Source of the DNA: [Empedobacter] haloabium
GTDB lineage: Bacteria > Pseudomonadota > Gammaproteobacteria > Burkholderiales > Burkholderiaceae_D
Length of the DNA: 64,000 nucleotides
NCBI GenBank assembly: GCA_008011715.2
Contig: CP136508.1
Location: forward strand, 4,960,001 to 5,024,000
Direction of reading: 5' to 3'
Below are positions 38,366-47,869 of this stretch, one piece after another. Position 1 is the first letter of the stretch, and every line of letters starts with the position of its first letter. The notes under the pieces were generated by a model that ran no database searches, was not told the origin of the DNA, and worked only from the letters and a program-made list of their open reading frames with translations. The position numbers were made by a program, and so were the translations under genes.

Positions 38366-39091
38366 ATGGCTGGACACAGCAAATGGGCCAACATCAAGCA
38401 TAAAAAGGCTGCAACGGACGCGAAACGCGGCAAGATCTGGACGCGCCTGATCAAGGAAATCACGGTTGCCGCGCGCATGGGCGGCGGCGACATCAACACC
38501 AATCCGCGCCTGCGCCTGGCGGTCGACAAGGCGGCGGATGCCAACATGCCCAAGGATAACGTCCAGCGCGCGATCACGCGCGGCACGGGCGGCGACGAGG
38601 GCACCAACTACGAGGAAGTGCGTTACGAAGGCTACGGCATCGGCGGTGCGGCGATCATCGTCGACTGCATGACCGACAACCGCGTGCGCACGGTCGCCGA
38701 GGTGCGTCACGCCTTCAACAAATACGGTGGCAATATGGGCACGGAGAACTCCGTGTCGTTCATGTTCAAGCACTGCGGCCAGTTCCTGTTCGCTCCCGGC
38801 ACGGACGAAGCGAAGCTGATGGATGCCGCGCTGGAAGCGGGCGCCGAGGACGTGGTGGCCGACGAGGAAGGCGGCTTCGAGGTGCTGTGCGCGCCGAACG
38901 ACTTCGCCGCCGTCAAGGACGCGCTGGAGAAGGCGGGCTTCAAGGCCGAGGTGGCCGAGATCATCATGAAGCCGGCCACCGAGACGGTCTTCACGGGCGA
39001 GGACGCGCTGAAGATGCAGAAGCTGCTGGACGCGCTGGAAAACCTGGACGATACGCAGGAGGTCTACACCAACGCCGTGATCGAAGAGTAA
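38366..39091 (+). CDS. yebC: YebC/PmpR family protein (TACO1)
   Basis: 241 residues starting [32 protein letters not shown], the invariant YebC opening, with three-domain architecture through TENSVSFMF and [19 protein letters not shown]. Family members act as DNA-binding regulators and, as shown for TACO1 and some bacterial YebC, as translation factors at proline stretches. AGGAAG precedes the ATG. It is first in the housekeeping run before purD. Confidence 0.96.
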   Translation: MAGHSKWANIKHKKAATDAKRGKIWTRLIKEITVAARMGGGDINTNPRLRLAVDKAADANMPKDNVQRAITRGTGGDEGTNYEEVRYEGYGIGGAAIIVDCMTDNRVRTVAEVRHAFNKYGGNMGTENSVSFMFKHCGQFLFAPGTDEAKLMDAALEAGAEDVVADEEGGFEVLCAPNDFAAVKDALEKAGFKAEVAEIIMKPATETVFTGEDALKMQKLLDALENLDDTQEVYTNAVIEE

Positions 39092-39270
39092 TCCGGCACG
39101 ACCTGGTGACACGGCGGCCCACGGGCCGCCTTTTCCGCTCCTGGAGCCTGCGCCCTTCGGCCAGCCCAGAAGCCTTTTCAAGATGGCATGACCGGGCTGC
39201 CTTGCCGCGCTGCTCTGGCCATCTTGAAGAAGCTTCCCCCGCAATCCTCAAACTTGAACGAACGGTCCCT

Positions 39271-40539
39271 ATGAAAATCCTGGTAGTCGGCTCCGGCGGC
39301 CGCGAGCACGCGCTGGCTTGGAAATTGGCGCAATCGGAACGAGTGCAGATGGTCTTCGTCGCCCCCGGCAACGGCGGCACGGCGCGCGACCAGCGCTTGC
39401 AGAACGTGGCGATCAGCGACCTGCACGAGCTGGCCGACTTCGTCGTGCGCGAGCACGTCGCGTTCACGGTGGTGGGACCGGAAGTGCCGCTGGCGGCCGG
39501 TATCGTCAACCTGTTCCGCGCGCGTGGCCTGAAGATCTTCGGCCCGACCAGGGAAGCGGCCCAGCTGGAGTCCTCCAAGGACTTCGCCAAGGCGTTCATG
39601 AAGCGTCACGGCATCCCCACGGCCGAGTACGAGACGTTCGGCGACGCGGCCCAGGCCCACGCCTACGTGGACGCGAAGGGCGCGCCGATCGTCATCAAGG
39701 CCGACGGCCTGGCCGCCGGCAAGGGCGTGGTCGTGGCGACGACCCTGGAGGAGGCGCATGCGGCGGTCGACCACATGCTGTCCGATAACGCCTTCGGCGA
39801 CGCCGGCGCGCGCATCGTCATCGAGGAATTCCTGGCCGGCGAGGAAGCGTCGTTCATCGTCATGTGCGACGGCAAGAACGTCTTGCCACTGGCGACGAGC
39901 CAGGACCACAAGCGCCTGCTGGACCAGGACCAGGGCCCGAACACGGGCGGCATGGGCGCCTACTCCCCGGCCGCCATCGTGACGCCGGCGATGCACGCGC
40001 GCGTGATGCGCGAGATTATCAACCCGACGATCCAGGGCATGGCGCGGGACGGCATTCCCTTCTCCGGCTTCCTGTACGCCGGCCTGATGATCGACGCGGC
40101 CGGCAATCCGAAGACCCTGGAATTCAACTGCCGCATGGGCGACCCGGAAACGCAGCCGATCATGGCGCGCCTGAAGACCGATCTGGTGCACGTGATGGAG
40201 CACGCGGTCAACGGCACGCTCGACACCGTGGGCCTGGAGTGGGACCGCCGCACCGCCGTGGGCGTGGTGCTGGCCGCCGCCGGCTATCCGGACAACCCGG
40301 CCAAGGGCGCCGTGATCGACGGCATCCCGGCCGAGACGCCGGAAGCGGTGACGTTCCACGCCGGCACCACCGAGGCAGGCGGCCAGCTGGTCACCAATGG
40401 CGGCCGTGTATTGTGCGTCGTCGGCCTGGGCGATTCGGTCAAGATGGCGCAGAAGCAGGCCTACGAGACGGTCGAGAAGATCCACTTCGACGGCATGCAG
40501 TACCGCCGCGATATCGGCTGGCGCGGCCTGAAGCACTAG
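39271..40539 (+). CDS. purD: Phosphoribosylamine-glycine ligase
   Basis: 422 residues. MKILVVGSGGREHALAWKLAQS is the conserved N-terminal motif. The ATP-grasp core has IKADGLAAGKGVVVA and DHKRLLDQDQGPNTGGMGAYSPA, and the C-terminal lobe GVVLAAAGYP. It performs the second step of purine synthesis, joining glycine to phosphoribosylamine with ATP. A gap of 179 bp separates it from yebC. The frame is open much further upstream but the conserved start fixes the ATG. Confidence 0.97.
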   Translation: MKILVVGSGGREHALAWKLAQSERVQMVFVAPGNGGTARDQRLQNVAISDLHELADFVVREHVAFTVVGPEVPLAAGIVNLFRARGLKIFGPTREAAQLESSKDFAKAFMKRHGIPTAEYETFGDAAQAHAYVDAKGAPIVIKADGLAAGKGVVVATTLEEAHAAVDHMLSDNAFGDAGARIVIEEFLAGEEASFIVMCDGKNVLPLATSQDHKRLLDQDQGPNTGGMGAYSPAAIVTPAMHARVMREIINPTIQGMARDGIPFSGFLYAGLMIDAAGNPKTLEFNCRMGDPETQPIMARLKTDLVHVMEHAVNGTLDTVGLEWDRRTAVGVVLAAAGYPDNPAKGAVIDGIPAETPEAVTFHAGTTEAGGQLVTNGGRVLCVVGLGDSVKMAQKQAYETVEKIHFDGMQYRRDIGWRGLKH

Positions 40540-40546
40540 CAATACC

Positions 40547-40653
40547 GGGGACAGGCAGCTAGCTTGGGGTCTGTCCCCGCAGGGGAGCGGAGCAGGGGTT
40601 TCAAGGAGCCTGCTCCTCGCCCGAGTAGCGGTGCTGGCATGTAGGCCAGCACC
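40547..40653. repeat. Three consecutive intergenic hairpins between purD and hemF
   Basis: Arms GGGGACAG/CTGTCCCC (40547-40554, 40571-40578), GGAGCAGG/CCTGCTCC (40589-40596, 40609-40616) and GGTGCTGGC/GCCAGCACC (40630-40638, 40645-40653) lie in series. The first has the same ends as the repeat families at 18136 and 43462. None has a T tract; together they may limit read-through from purD or protect its 3' end. Confidence 0.6.
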
Positions 40654-40697
40654 ATGCCCCCGGTTTTCACCACTGCCATCCACGACAACGCACATCC

Positions 40698-41609
40698 ATG
40701 TCCCAACCCGATCCAGTCCAAGTCAAAGCCTACCTGCTCGGTCTGCAGGAACGCATCGTCGCCGCCCTCGAACAGGCGGACGGCAACGCGTTCCTGCGCG
40801 ACGCGTGGGAGCGGCCGGAAGGCGGTGGCGGCATCTCGCGGCTGATCGAGGAAGGCGCCGTGCTGGAACGGGGCGGCTGCAATTTCTCGCATGTCACGGG
40901 CGCGCAGCTGCCGCCATCCGCCGCCGCGCACCGGCCCGGCATCGGCGGGCGCGCCTGGGAGGCGATGGGCGTGTCGCTGGTGCTGCACCCGCGTAATCCT
41001 TACGTGCCGACGGTGCACATGAATGTGCGCTTCTTCTCCACCAGCACGGCCGACGGCACGCCGGTCTGGTGGTTCGGCGGCGGCATGGACCTGACGCCCT
41101 ACTACGGCAACGCGGACGATGCGCGCCACTTCCACCGCACCTGCCGCGACGCGCTGGCGCCATTCGGCGCCGACCTGCACCCACGGTTCAAGAAGTGGTG
41201 CGACGAATACTTTTATCTGAAGCACCGCAGGGAAGCGCGCGGCGTCGGCGGGATCTTCTTCGACGACTTCAACGAGCTGCCGTTCGACGACAGCTTCGCG
41301 ATGATGAAAAGCGTGGGCGACGCGTTCCTGGCCGCCTATGTGCCGATCCTGCGGGCGCGCAAGGACATGCCGTACGGCGAACGGGAGCGCGACTTCCAGG
41401 CTTACCGGCGCGGCCGCTACGTGGAATTCAACCTGGTGTTCGACCGCGGCACCCTGTTCGGACTGCAGTCGGGCGGCCGCACCGAGGCGATCCTGATGTC
41501 GATGCCGCCGGTGGTCAAATGGCGCTACGACTGGCATCCGGAAGACGGCACGCCGGAGGCGGCGCTGTATTCGGACTTCCTGCCGCACCGCGACTGGCTG
41601 GCCGAGTGA
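40698..41609 (+). CDS. hemF: Oxygen-dependent coproporphyrinogen III oxidase
   Basis: 303 residues. [52 protein letters not shown] and the YCD-like [25 protein letters not shown] are signatures of aerobic CPO. It decarboxylates two propionates of coproporphyrinogen III in haem synthesis using O2. The following nadD begins within its stop codon (GTGA overlap), so the two are translationally coupled. Confidence 0.97.
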   Translation: MSQPDPVQVKAYLLGLQERIVAALEQADGNAFLRDAWERPEGGGGISRLIEEGAVLERGGCNFSHVTGAQLPPSAAAHRPGIGGRAWEAMGVSLVLHPRNPYVPTVHMNVRFFSTSTADGTPVWWFGGGMDLTPYYGNADDARHFHRTCRDALAPFGADLHPRFKKWCDEYFYLKHRREARGVGGIFFDDFNELPFDDSFAMMKSVGDAFLAAYVPILRARKDMPYGERERDFQAYRRGRYVEFNLVFDRGTLFGLQSGGRTEAILMSMPPVVKWRYDWHPEDGTPEAALYSDFLPHRDWLAE

Positions 41610-42253
41610 GCGGCTGCATCGCGCTGCTGGGCGGCAGCTTCGATCCCGTCCATAATGGCCACGTGGCCCTGGGCCGCCGTTTCGTCGAGCTGCTGGGCGC
41701 CAGCGAGCTGCGCGTGATCCCGACCGTGCCGTGGCAGAAGGCGGCGCTGGTGGCGTCGCCCCAGCAGCGTGCGGACATGGCGCAGCTGGCCTTCACGGGC
41801 CTGCCCTGCCGCGTCGTGATCGACCGCCAGGAGATCGAACGGGGCAAGGCGACGTATACGGTCGAGACGCTGCGCGCGCTGCGCGCGGCGCTGGGACCGG
41901 AGGTGTCGCTGTGCTTCCTGATGGGCGCCGACCAGCTGCAGCGGCTGGACACGTGGCATGCCTGGCGTGACCTGTTTTCCCTGGCTCATCTGTGTGTGGC
42001 GGCCCGCCCCGGCTTCGCACTGGACGGGCCGGATATTCCACCCGAGGTGGCCAACGAATTCACGGCGCGCCTGTGCGCGCCGCAACAACTGTGCTCGCAC
42101 CCGGCCGGACGCACCTGCGTGGCGCCCGACCTGGCCGTGGACATCTCGTCCACCCGCATCCGCGCTGCGCTGCAGGGCGGACCTGAGGCAAACTCGCTGA
42201 TTCCGCGGGTAGTGCTAGACTATATCGAACAACATCATCTCTATAAGAAGTAA
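41606..42253 (+). CDS. nadD: Nicotinate-nucleotide adenylyltransferase
   Basis: 215 residues from a GTG that overlaps the hemF stop (41606-41609). [20 protein letters not shown] carries the nucleotidyltransferase GGSFDPxHxGH motif, and [12 protein letters not shown] is the ISSTxIR signature. It adenylates nicotinate mononucleotide to deamido-NAD. No ATG is available before the motif, so the GTG start is required. It is followed 7 bp later by rsfS, its usual neighbour. Confidence 0.96.
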   Translation: MSGCIALLGGSFDPVHNGHVALGRRFVELLGASELRVIPTVPWQKAALVASPQQRADMAQLAFTGLPCRVVIDRQEIERGKATYTVETLRALRAALGPEVSLCFLMGADQLQRLDTWHAWRDLFSLAHLCVAARPGFALDGPDIPPEVANEFTARLCAPQQLCSHPAGRTCVAPDLAVDISSTRIRAALQGGPEANSLIPRVVLDYIEQHHLYKK

Positions 42254-42260
42254 GAACTGA

Positions 42261-42971
42261 ATGGATATCAAAAAACTGCAAACCCTCGTCGTGGACGCCC
42301 TGGAAGACGTGAAGGGTCAGGACATCGTCGTGTTCGACACGACGGGCCTCACGAGCCTGTTCGACCGCATCGCGATCGCCTCCGGCACGTCGAACCGCCA
42401 GACCCGCGCGCTGGCCGCGTCGGTGCGTGACAAGGTCAAGGAAGCGGGCGGCGACGTCGTCGGCCTGGAAGGCGAAGACACCGGCGAATGGGTGCTGGTC
42501 GACCTGGGCGACATGATCGTCCACATCATGCAGCAGCCGATCCGCGCCTACTATCGCCTGGAAGAGATCTGGGGCGAGAAGCCGGTCAAGCTGGGCGCGG
42601 CCAAGCGCAAGTCCACCGCCGAGGGCAAGGCGGCCGAAGCGCTCGAGGCGGCACCGAAGAAGAAGTCCGGCCACCTGGCCGCCGGCAAGGCCGAGAAGGC
42701 CGCCGAGCCGGTCGTCGAGAAGAAGGCCCCCGCACGCAAGCCCGGCACCGTGAAGGCCGCCGCCGCCGCCGGCGCCGTCGCCAAGAAAGCCGCCGCCAAG
42801 AAGGCCGCGCCGGCGATCGAAGCGCCGGAAGGCAAGAAGGTCAAGGTCGCCGCGTCGAAGACGGCCACGGCATCGGCCAAGGCCGCCAAGGAAGCGAAGG
42901 CGAAGGAAGCGGCCAAGGCGCCGGCGAAAACCGTCATCAAGCGCATCAAGAAGCCGGCCGCGGAAGAGTAA
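42261..42971 (+). CDS. rsfS: Ribosomal silencing factor RsfS with Lys/Ala-rich C-terminal tail
   Basis: 236 residues, twice the usual 105-130. Residues 1-~112 are canonical RsfS (MDIKKLQTLVVDALEDVKGQD; GEWVLVDLGDMIVHIMQQPIRAYYRLEEIW), which binds uL14 and blocks subunit joining in starvation. Residues ~113-236 are a low-complexity Lys/Ala/Pro tail resembling histone H1-like proteins (PKKKSGHLAAGKAEKAAEP; KKAAAKKAAPA). Codon phase stays consistent, so the tail is translated. It may add RNA or DNA affinity; this is inference. It sits between nadD and rlmH in the conserved order. Confidence 0.94.
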   Translation: MDIKKLQTLVVDALEDVKGQDIVVFDTTGLTSLFDRIAIASGTSNRQTRALAASVRDKVKEAGGDVVGLEGEDTGEWVLVDLGDMIVHIMQQPIRAYYRLEEIWGEKPVKLGAAKRKSTAEGKAAEALEAAPKKKSGHLAAGKAEKAAEPVVEKKAPARKPGTVKAAAAAGAVAKKAAAKKAAPAIEAPEGKKVKVAASKTATASAKAAKEAKAKEAAKAPAKTVIKRIKKPAAEE

Positions 42972-42977
42972 TCTCCC

Positions 42978-43448
42978 ATGCAGCTGATCATCGCTGCGGT
43001 CGGCCACAAGATGCCGGCCTGGATCGAGACCGGTTTCGCCGAGTACGTCAAGCGCATGCCGCCGGAGCTGCGCATCGTGCTGAAGGAGATCAAGCCCGTC
43101 GAGCGCTCCGGCAGCAAGACCGCCGCCACGGCGATGGCGCTGGAACGCGAGCGCATCGAGGCGGCCCTGCCGAAGTCGGTGCGCATCATCGCGCTGGACG
43201 AGCGCGGCAAGGATCTCACCAGCGTCGGCCTGTCGCAGCAGCTGGAGCAATGGCAGCAGGATGGCCGCGACACGGCGTTCCTGATCGGCGGCGCGGACGG
43301 CCTCGATCCGGGCTTGAAGGCGAAAGCCGAAGGCCTGATCCGCATCTCCAGCATGACGCTGCCGCACGGCATGGTGCGGGTCATGCTGGCCGAGCAGCTC
43401 TACCGTGCCTACACGATCACGCAGAATCATCCGTATCACCGGGTATAG
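42978..43448 (+). CDS. rlmH: 23S rRNA pseudouridine-1915 N3-methyltransferase
   Basis: 156 residues, the SPOUT methyltransferase length. [51 protein letters not shown] and the C-terminal knot region [20 protein letters not shown] with NHPYHRV are diagnostic. It methylates pseudouridine 1915 in helix 69 using SAM. It is six bases after rsfS. Confidence 0.97.
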   Translation: MQLIIAAVGHKMPAWIETGFAEYVKRMPPELRIVLKEIKPVERSGSKTAATAMALERERIEAALPKSVRIIALDERGKDLTSVGLSQQLEQWQQDGRDTAFLIGGADGLDPGLKAKAEGLIRISSMTLPHGMVRVMLAEQLYRAYTITQNHPYHRV

Positions 43449-43461
43449 CAAGCGAACCCCT

Positions 43462-43514
43462 GGGGACAGCCACCGGATTGCGGGTCGCAGACCCGCAATC
43501 CGGTGCCTGTCCCC
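43462..43514. repeat. Near-perfect 25-bp inverted repeat with 3-nt loop
   Basis: Arms 43462-43486 and 43490-43514 pair with one mismatch around GCA. The outer ends are GGGGACAG/CTGTCCCC and the inner ends GGGTC/GACCC, the same plan as 7867-7919, while the ~11 nt between differ completely. It lies between rlmH and maf, with CCTTTT immediately after, and may act as a terminator for the upstream genes. Confidence 0.85.
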
Positions 43515-43604
43515 TTTTGGTTTGGGCGCCGTCCTTTTAAGTTTGCATAGCTGGTATCGTTTCGATATCCTGCGATTAACCAAAATAACGACACAACAAG
43601 AACG

Positions 43605-44225
43605 ATGAAACCGGTCGAACGAAAAATCTACCTGGCCTCGAAGAGCCCGCGCCGACGCGAACTGTTGCGCCAGATCGGCGTCGATTTCGAACTGCTGCTG
43701 CTGCGCAGCGACGGCCCGCGCGGCGCGGACGTGACCGAAGAGGTCAATGCGGACGAGCAGGCCTACGACTACGTCACGCGGGTGGCCAACGAGAAGGCCG
43801 GCTTCGCGTTCGACCTGGTGCGCCGGCGCCACCTGAAACCCCGTCCGATCCTGTCGGCCGACACCACCGTCGCCATCGACGGCGTCATCCTCGGCAAGCC
43901 GGCCGGCAAGGAGGAAGCGGAGGCCATGCTGAACCGGCTGTCCGGGCGCACCCACCAGGTGCTGACCTCCGTTGCGGTGCGCACCTACGATTTCGAAGCC
44001 AGCGTCACCCAGGTCTCGGACGTGCGCTTCGCCAAGCTGTCGCCGGCCGCGATCCAGGCCTACTGCGCGACGACGGAACCGTACGACAAGGCCGGTGGCT
44101 ACGGCATCCAGGGCCTGGCCTCGATCTTCATCGAGCATATCGAAGGCAGCCATTCGGGCATCATGGGCCTGCCCCTGTTCGAAACCGCCGACCTGCTGCG
44201 CCAGGCCGGCCTGAAGCTGCCATGA
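43605..44225 (+). CDS. maf: Maf family nucleotide pyrophosphatase
   Basis: 206 residues. IYLASKSPRRRELLRQIGVDFELL has the SxSPRR motif of Maf proteins, with LSADTTVAIDG, KPAGKEEAEAMLNRLSGRTHQVLTSVAV and EPYDKAGGYGIQG. The spacing fits the dTTP/UTP (and modified nucleotide) pyrophosphatase subgroup. It may clear non-canonical nucleotides and influence septation. Its stop overlaps the rng start by ATGA. Confidence 0.93.
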   Translation: MKPVERKIYLASKSPRRRELLRQIGVDFELLLLRSDGPRGADVTEEVNADEQAYDYVTRVANEKAGFAFDLVRRRHLKPRPILSADTTVAIDGVILGKPAGKEEAEAMLNRLSGRTHQVLTSVAVRTYDFEASVTQVSDVRFAKLSPAAIQAYCATTEPYDKAGGYGIQGLASIFIEHIEGSHSGIMGLPLFETADLLRQAGLKLP

Positions 44226-45685
44226 ACGAAGACATCCTGATCAACATCACGCCGCAGGAAACGCGCGTCGCGCTCGTGCTGCAAGGCGCCGTGCAGGAGC
44301 TGCACATCGAGCGCACCCTGACGCGCGGCCTGGCCGGCAACGTCTACTCCGGCAAGGTGGTGCGCGTGCTGCCCGGCATGCAGTCGGCCTTCATCGACAT
44401 CGGTCTGGAACGGGCCGCCTTCCTGCACGTGGCGGATATCTGGGAAGCGCGCCCGCACGACGGCCAGAACGCCGTGCCGACGCCGATCGAAAAGCTGCTG
44501 TTCGACGGCCAGGTGCTGACGGTGCAGGTCATCAAGGACCCGATCGGCACCAAGGGCGCGCGCCTGTCCACGCAGATCTCGATCGCCGGGCGCATGCTGG
44601 TCTACCTGCCGCAGGATTCGCACATCGGCATCTCGCAGAAGATCGAGAAGGAGTCCGAGCGCGAGGCGCTGCGCGCGCGTATGCAGGGCCTGCTGCCGAA
44701 GGAAGAGAAAGGCGGCTACATCGTGCGCACGCAGGCGGAGGATGCCAGCGACGCCGACCTGCAGGCCGACATCGAATACCTGCGCAAGACCTGGGGCGCG
44801 ATCACGCACGGCGCCCGCACGCGCCCGCCCACCAGCCTGCTGCATCAGGACCTGAGCCTGGCGCAGCGCGTGCTGCGCGACTTCGTGCACGACGAGACGG
44901 CCACGATCCAGGTCGACTCGCGCGAGAACTTCCTCAGCCTGACGGAATTCGGCAAGGTCTACACGCCCAGCGTGCTGCCACGGCTGCAGCACTACACGGG
45001 CGAGCGCCCGCTGTTCGACCTGTACGGTGTGGAGGAAGAAATCCAGCGCGCGCTGGGCCGGCGCGTCGAACTGAAGTCGGGCGGCTACCTGATCGTCGAC
45101 CAGACCGAGGCGATGACCACGATCGACGTCAACACGGGCGGCTACGTAGGCGGGCGCAACTTCGCCGACACGATCTTCAAGACCAACCTGGAAGCGGCGC
45201 ACGCGATCGCGCGCCAGCTGCGCCTGCGCAACCTGGGCGGCATCATCATCCTGGACTTCATCGACATGGAGAACGCCGAGCACCGCAACGCCGTGCTGGC
45301 GGAGCTGAAGAAGGCGCTGGCGCGCGACCGCACCAAGGTGTCCGTCAGCGGCTTCTCCGCGCTCGGCCTGGTCGAAATGACGAGGAAACGCACGCGCGAA
45401 TCGCTGGCGCACATCCTGTGCGAGCCCTGTCCCGCCTGCGCCGGCAAGGGCCAGGTGAAGACGTCGCGCACGGTGTGCTACGAAATCCTGCGCGAGCTGC
45501 TGCGCGAAGCGAAGCAATTCAACCCGCGCGAATTCCGCATCCTGGCGTCGCAGGAGGTAGTGGACCTGTTCCTGGAAGAGGAATCGCAGCACCTGGCGAT
45601 GCTGGGCGACTTCATCGGCAAGAAGATTTCGCTGCAGGTGGAGAGTTCCTATCACCAGGAGCACTACGACGTCATCCTGATGTGA
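44222..45685 (+). CDS. rng: Ribonuclease G
   Basis: 487 residues. The S1 domain is near the N-terminus (GNVYSGKVVRVLPGMQSAFIDIGLERAAFLHV), then the RNase E/G catalytic core with GGYLIVDQTEAMTTIDVNTGGYVG and IIILDFIDM, and the zinc-link cysteines in CEPCPACAGKG. It matures the 16S rRNA 5' end and degrades mRNA. It is translationally coupled to maf (ATGA), as is common in proteobacteria. Confidence 0.97.
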   Translation: MNEDILINITPQETRVALVLQGAVQELHIERTLTRGLAGNVYSGKVVRVLPGMQSAFIDIGLERAAFLHVADIWEARPHDGQNAVPTPIEKLLFDGQVLTVQVIKDPIGTKGARLSTQISIAGRMLVYLPQDSHIGISQKIEKESEREALRARMQGLLPKEEKGGYIVRTQAEDASDADLQADIEYLRKTWGAITHGARTRPPTSLLHQDLSLAQRVLRDFVHDETATIQVDSRENFLSLTEFGKVYTPSVLPRLQHYTGERPLFDLYGVEEEIQRALGRRVELKSGGYLIVDQTEAMTTIDVNTGGYVGGRNFADTIFKTNLEAAHAIARQLRLRNLGGIIILDFIDMENAEHRNAVLAELKKALARDRTKVSVSGFSALGLVEMTRKRTRESLAHILCEPCPACAGKGQVKTSRTVCYEILRELLREAKQFNPREFRILASQEVVDLFLEEESQHLAMLGDFIGKKISLQVESSYHQEHYDVILM

Positions 45686-45723
45686 CGCGCCGCCCGGGCC
45701 GCGAACGCTGCGCCCATCCTTAC

Positions 45724-45750
45724 GCGCTGCCGGTCGCCAGCCGGCAGCGC
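45724..45750. terminator. GC-rich hairpin between converging rng and S46 peptidase genes
   Basis: GCGCTGCCGG (45724-45733) pairs perfectly with CCGGCAGCGC (45741-45750), 7-nt loop. There is no T tract on either strand, so factor-independent termination is uncertain. Confidence 0.45.
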
Positions 45751-45757
45751 CAGCTCA

Positions 45758-47812
45758 TCAGCGGCCCAGCTCCTTCAGCAGCGCATCCGCATGGTAGACG
45801 CTTTTCAGCGCCGTCAGGATCGCGCCGCCGTCCACGGCGATCGCCCGGTTATTGCGCTCGTCATACCAGTAGCCACTGCCGATCGCATGGATGTTCGCGT
45901 CGAACGCCAGGCCGACGATCTCGCCGCGCCGGTTGATCACCGGGCTGCCGGAATTGCCGCCCACGATATCGTTGGTCGTGACGAAGTTGAACGGCTGCGT
46001 CAACGGCAGCCCGTCGCGTGACGTGAGCCAGGAGGCCGGCAGCGCGAACGGCGCAGCCCCGGTGTGGCGCGCAAAGATACCTGCGAAATCGGTGAACGGC
46101 TTCTGTTCCATGCCGTCGGCATTCCAACCCTTCACCTGGCCATACGACAGCCGCAGCGAGAACGTCCCGTCGGGATAGACCTTGGTACCCTGATGCGCAA
46201 AGCGGGCATGGGCGATCAGCTCGTTGTTTTTCTGCGTGACCGCTTCGACCTCGCGTTCATAGCGGGCACGCAACTGCCGCGATTCCAGATCGACGCTGCG
46301 CGCCAACTGGATGAACGGATCGTCGGACGCGGCGACCGCCTCCTGGCCGCCCTTCCACAACGCGGCGCGCACGCTGGCGTCGCCCATCTTCGTGCGCGCC
46401 ACCATGTCCGCCACAAGCTGCTCGGGCGATTTGCTGCCCAGCACGCGCCGCACCAGCGGATCGTCGGTGCCCAGCATGTCGCGCATGCGCGTCAACGATG
46501 CGATCATGCGCACCTGTTCGAGCTCGGCGTAGACCGGTCCCGTCGAATGAATCTCGCGTTCGATATCGGCGATGCGCCCGGTGCTGTACTGCGCCAGGCG
46601 CTCGGTGTTCGGCTTGACGCGCTCGTCCGCGCCGCGCACCAGGAAGCGGGCAAAGCGGAAATACAGGCCGTTGAACGCGGTGGCACGCTCGAGCAGCCAA
46701 TAGCGCTTGCCGATTTCCCGGTAGGTCTGCTGTGCCGCCGCAATCGCGTCCCATGCCCCGCCCACCTTGTCGCGCAGTGCCGGATCGGCGGCGACGAACG
46801 CGCGCAGCGCGTCTTCCTCTTTCTGCTTGCGAGCCAGGAACGCCGGGTCCATCAGCGTTTCCAGTTCGCCGTGCATTTGCTTGTAGGCGTTTTCCAGGTC
46901 GAACAGCAGCGTTTCGCTGGTACGCGCCGCTTCCGCGCTCGTGCTGCCATATTGCTGGATGATGCCGGCCAGGCGGGCGGTGCGCAGCAATTCGCTCATC
47001 AGATAGACGTCGCGCTCGGCGGCGACCTGCGCCACGCTCATCTGGCGCCGCGTGCGCGCCGGCATACCCGGTACGAACACCGGATCGTTCTCCGCCAGCG
47101 CGTCCTTGCTGAAGGTGAAGTAGTTGTCCAGCTTGGCCGGCTTGCCGTCCTCGTAGGCCCGCAGCATCGTCACGTCCAGGTTATAGCGCGGGAACTGGAA
47201 ATTGTCCGGATCGCCGCCAAAGAAGGCCACGCTTTTCTCCGGCGCCCAGACCAGGCGCACGTCCGGATAGCGATGGTAACGGTACAGCTGGTACATGCCG
47301 CCTTGGTACAGGTTGATGACCTCGCAGTGCACCTTGTCCTTGCGCTCGCCGATGCAGGCGGAGGCCAGCTCGGCGCGCGCGGCGTTTTCCGCCTTCTTGT
47401 AAGCCGGTCCGTCCAGACCTGCCGTGGCCTGCTGCATCCGCGCCGTGACATCGGTGATTTCCTCCAGCCGCGTCAGCGCGATATCGGGGCACACCAGTTC
47501 CTCGCTGCGGCGGCGCGCCAGGAAGCCGTCGGTCAGATAGTTTTTCTGCGCAGTGGACAACTGCTCGATGCACTCGGATGCGCAGTGATGATTCGTCATC
47601 ACCAGGCCATCCTTGGACACGAACGACGCCGAGCACGTGCCTTCGATCCGGGCGGAGCTGAGCATGACCTTGCGCACCCAGGCAGGATCGAGCGTGACGT
47701 TGTATTCCGATTTGATGCGGTCGAGAGGGAGGTTATTGAACGTCCACATCCCTTCGGCGCCATATGACAACTGTGTGTAGAGGCCCAGGCAGGCCAGCCA
47801 TTCCTTACGCAA
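45758..47812 (-). CDS. S46-family dipeptidyl peptidase (DPP7/DPP11-like)
   Basis: 684 residues from a TTG with AGGGAG seven bases upstream; a GTG at 47863 in the same frame lacks a site and lies upstream of a TATAAT-like element. The S46 serine protease features are EGMWTFNNLPL at the mature N-terminus, catalytic His in MTNHHCASE (His75/76), and the Ser motif DIVGGNSGSPVINRRGE. Known members are periplasmic and release dipeptides from oligopeptides. The predicted signal peptide (MRKEWLACLGLYTQLSYGA) is unusually short and weak. It follows the NRPS-linked genes in the same direction but may not belong to that pathway. Confidence 0.9.
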   Translation of the reverse strand: MRKEWLACLGLYTQLSYGAEGMWTFNNLPLDRIKSEYNVTLDPAWVRKVMLSSARIEGTCSASFVSKDGLVMTNHHCASECIEQLSTAQKNYLTDGFLARRRSEELVCPDIALTRLEEITDVTARMQQATAGLDGPAYKKAENAARAELASACIGERKDKVHCEVINLYQGGMYQLYRYHRYPDVRLVWAPEKSVAFFGGDPDNFQFPRYNLDVTMLRAYEDGKPAKLDNYFTFSKDALAENDPVFVPGMPARTRRQMSVAQVAAERDVYLMSELLRTARLAGIIQQYGSTSAEAARTSETLLFDLENAYKQMHGELETLMDPAFLARKQKEEDALRAFVAADPALRDKVGGAWDAIAAAQQTYREIGKRYWLLERATAFNGLYFRFARFLVRGADERVKPNTERLAQYSTGRIADIEREIHSTGPVYAELEQVRMIASLTRMRDMLGTDDPLVRRVLGSKSPEQLVADMVARTKMGDASVRAALWKGGQEAVAASDDPFIQLARSVDLESRQLRARYEREVEAVTQKNNELIAHARFAHQGTKVYPDGTFSLRLSYGQVKGWNADGMEQKPFTDFAGIFARHTGAAPFALPASWLTSRDGLPLTQPFNFVTTNDIVGGNSGSPVINRRGEIVGLAFDANIHAIGSGYWYDERNNRAIAVDGGAILTALKSVYHADALLKELGR

Positions 47813-47869
47813 TCCAGAACTCCCTAATGTGATTATAGTATTTGCAGCCGGGTCGCCCCGCACCGCGCG

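Noticed and set aside
45758..47863. GTG start at 47863 for the S46 peptidase
   Set aside because: It lacks a ribosome-binding site, adds residues unlike a signal peptide and precedes a TATAAT-like element; the TTG at 47812 is better supported.
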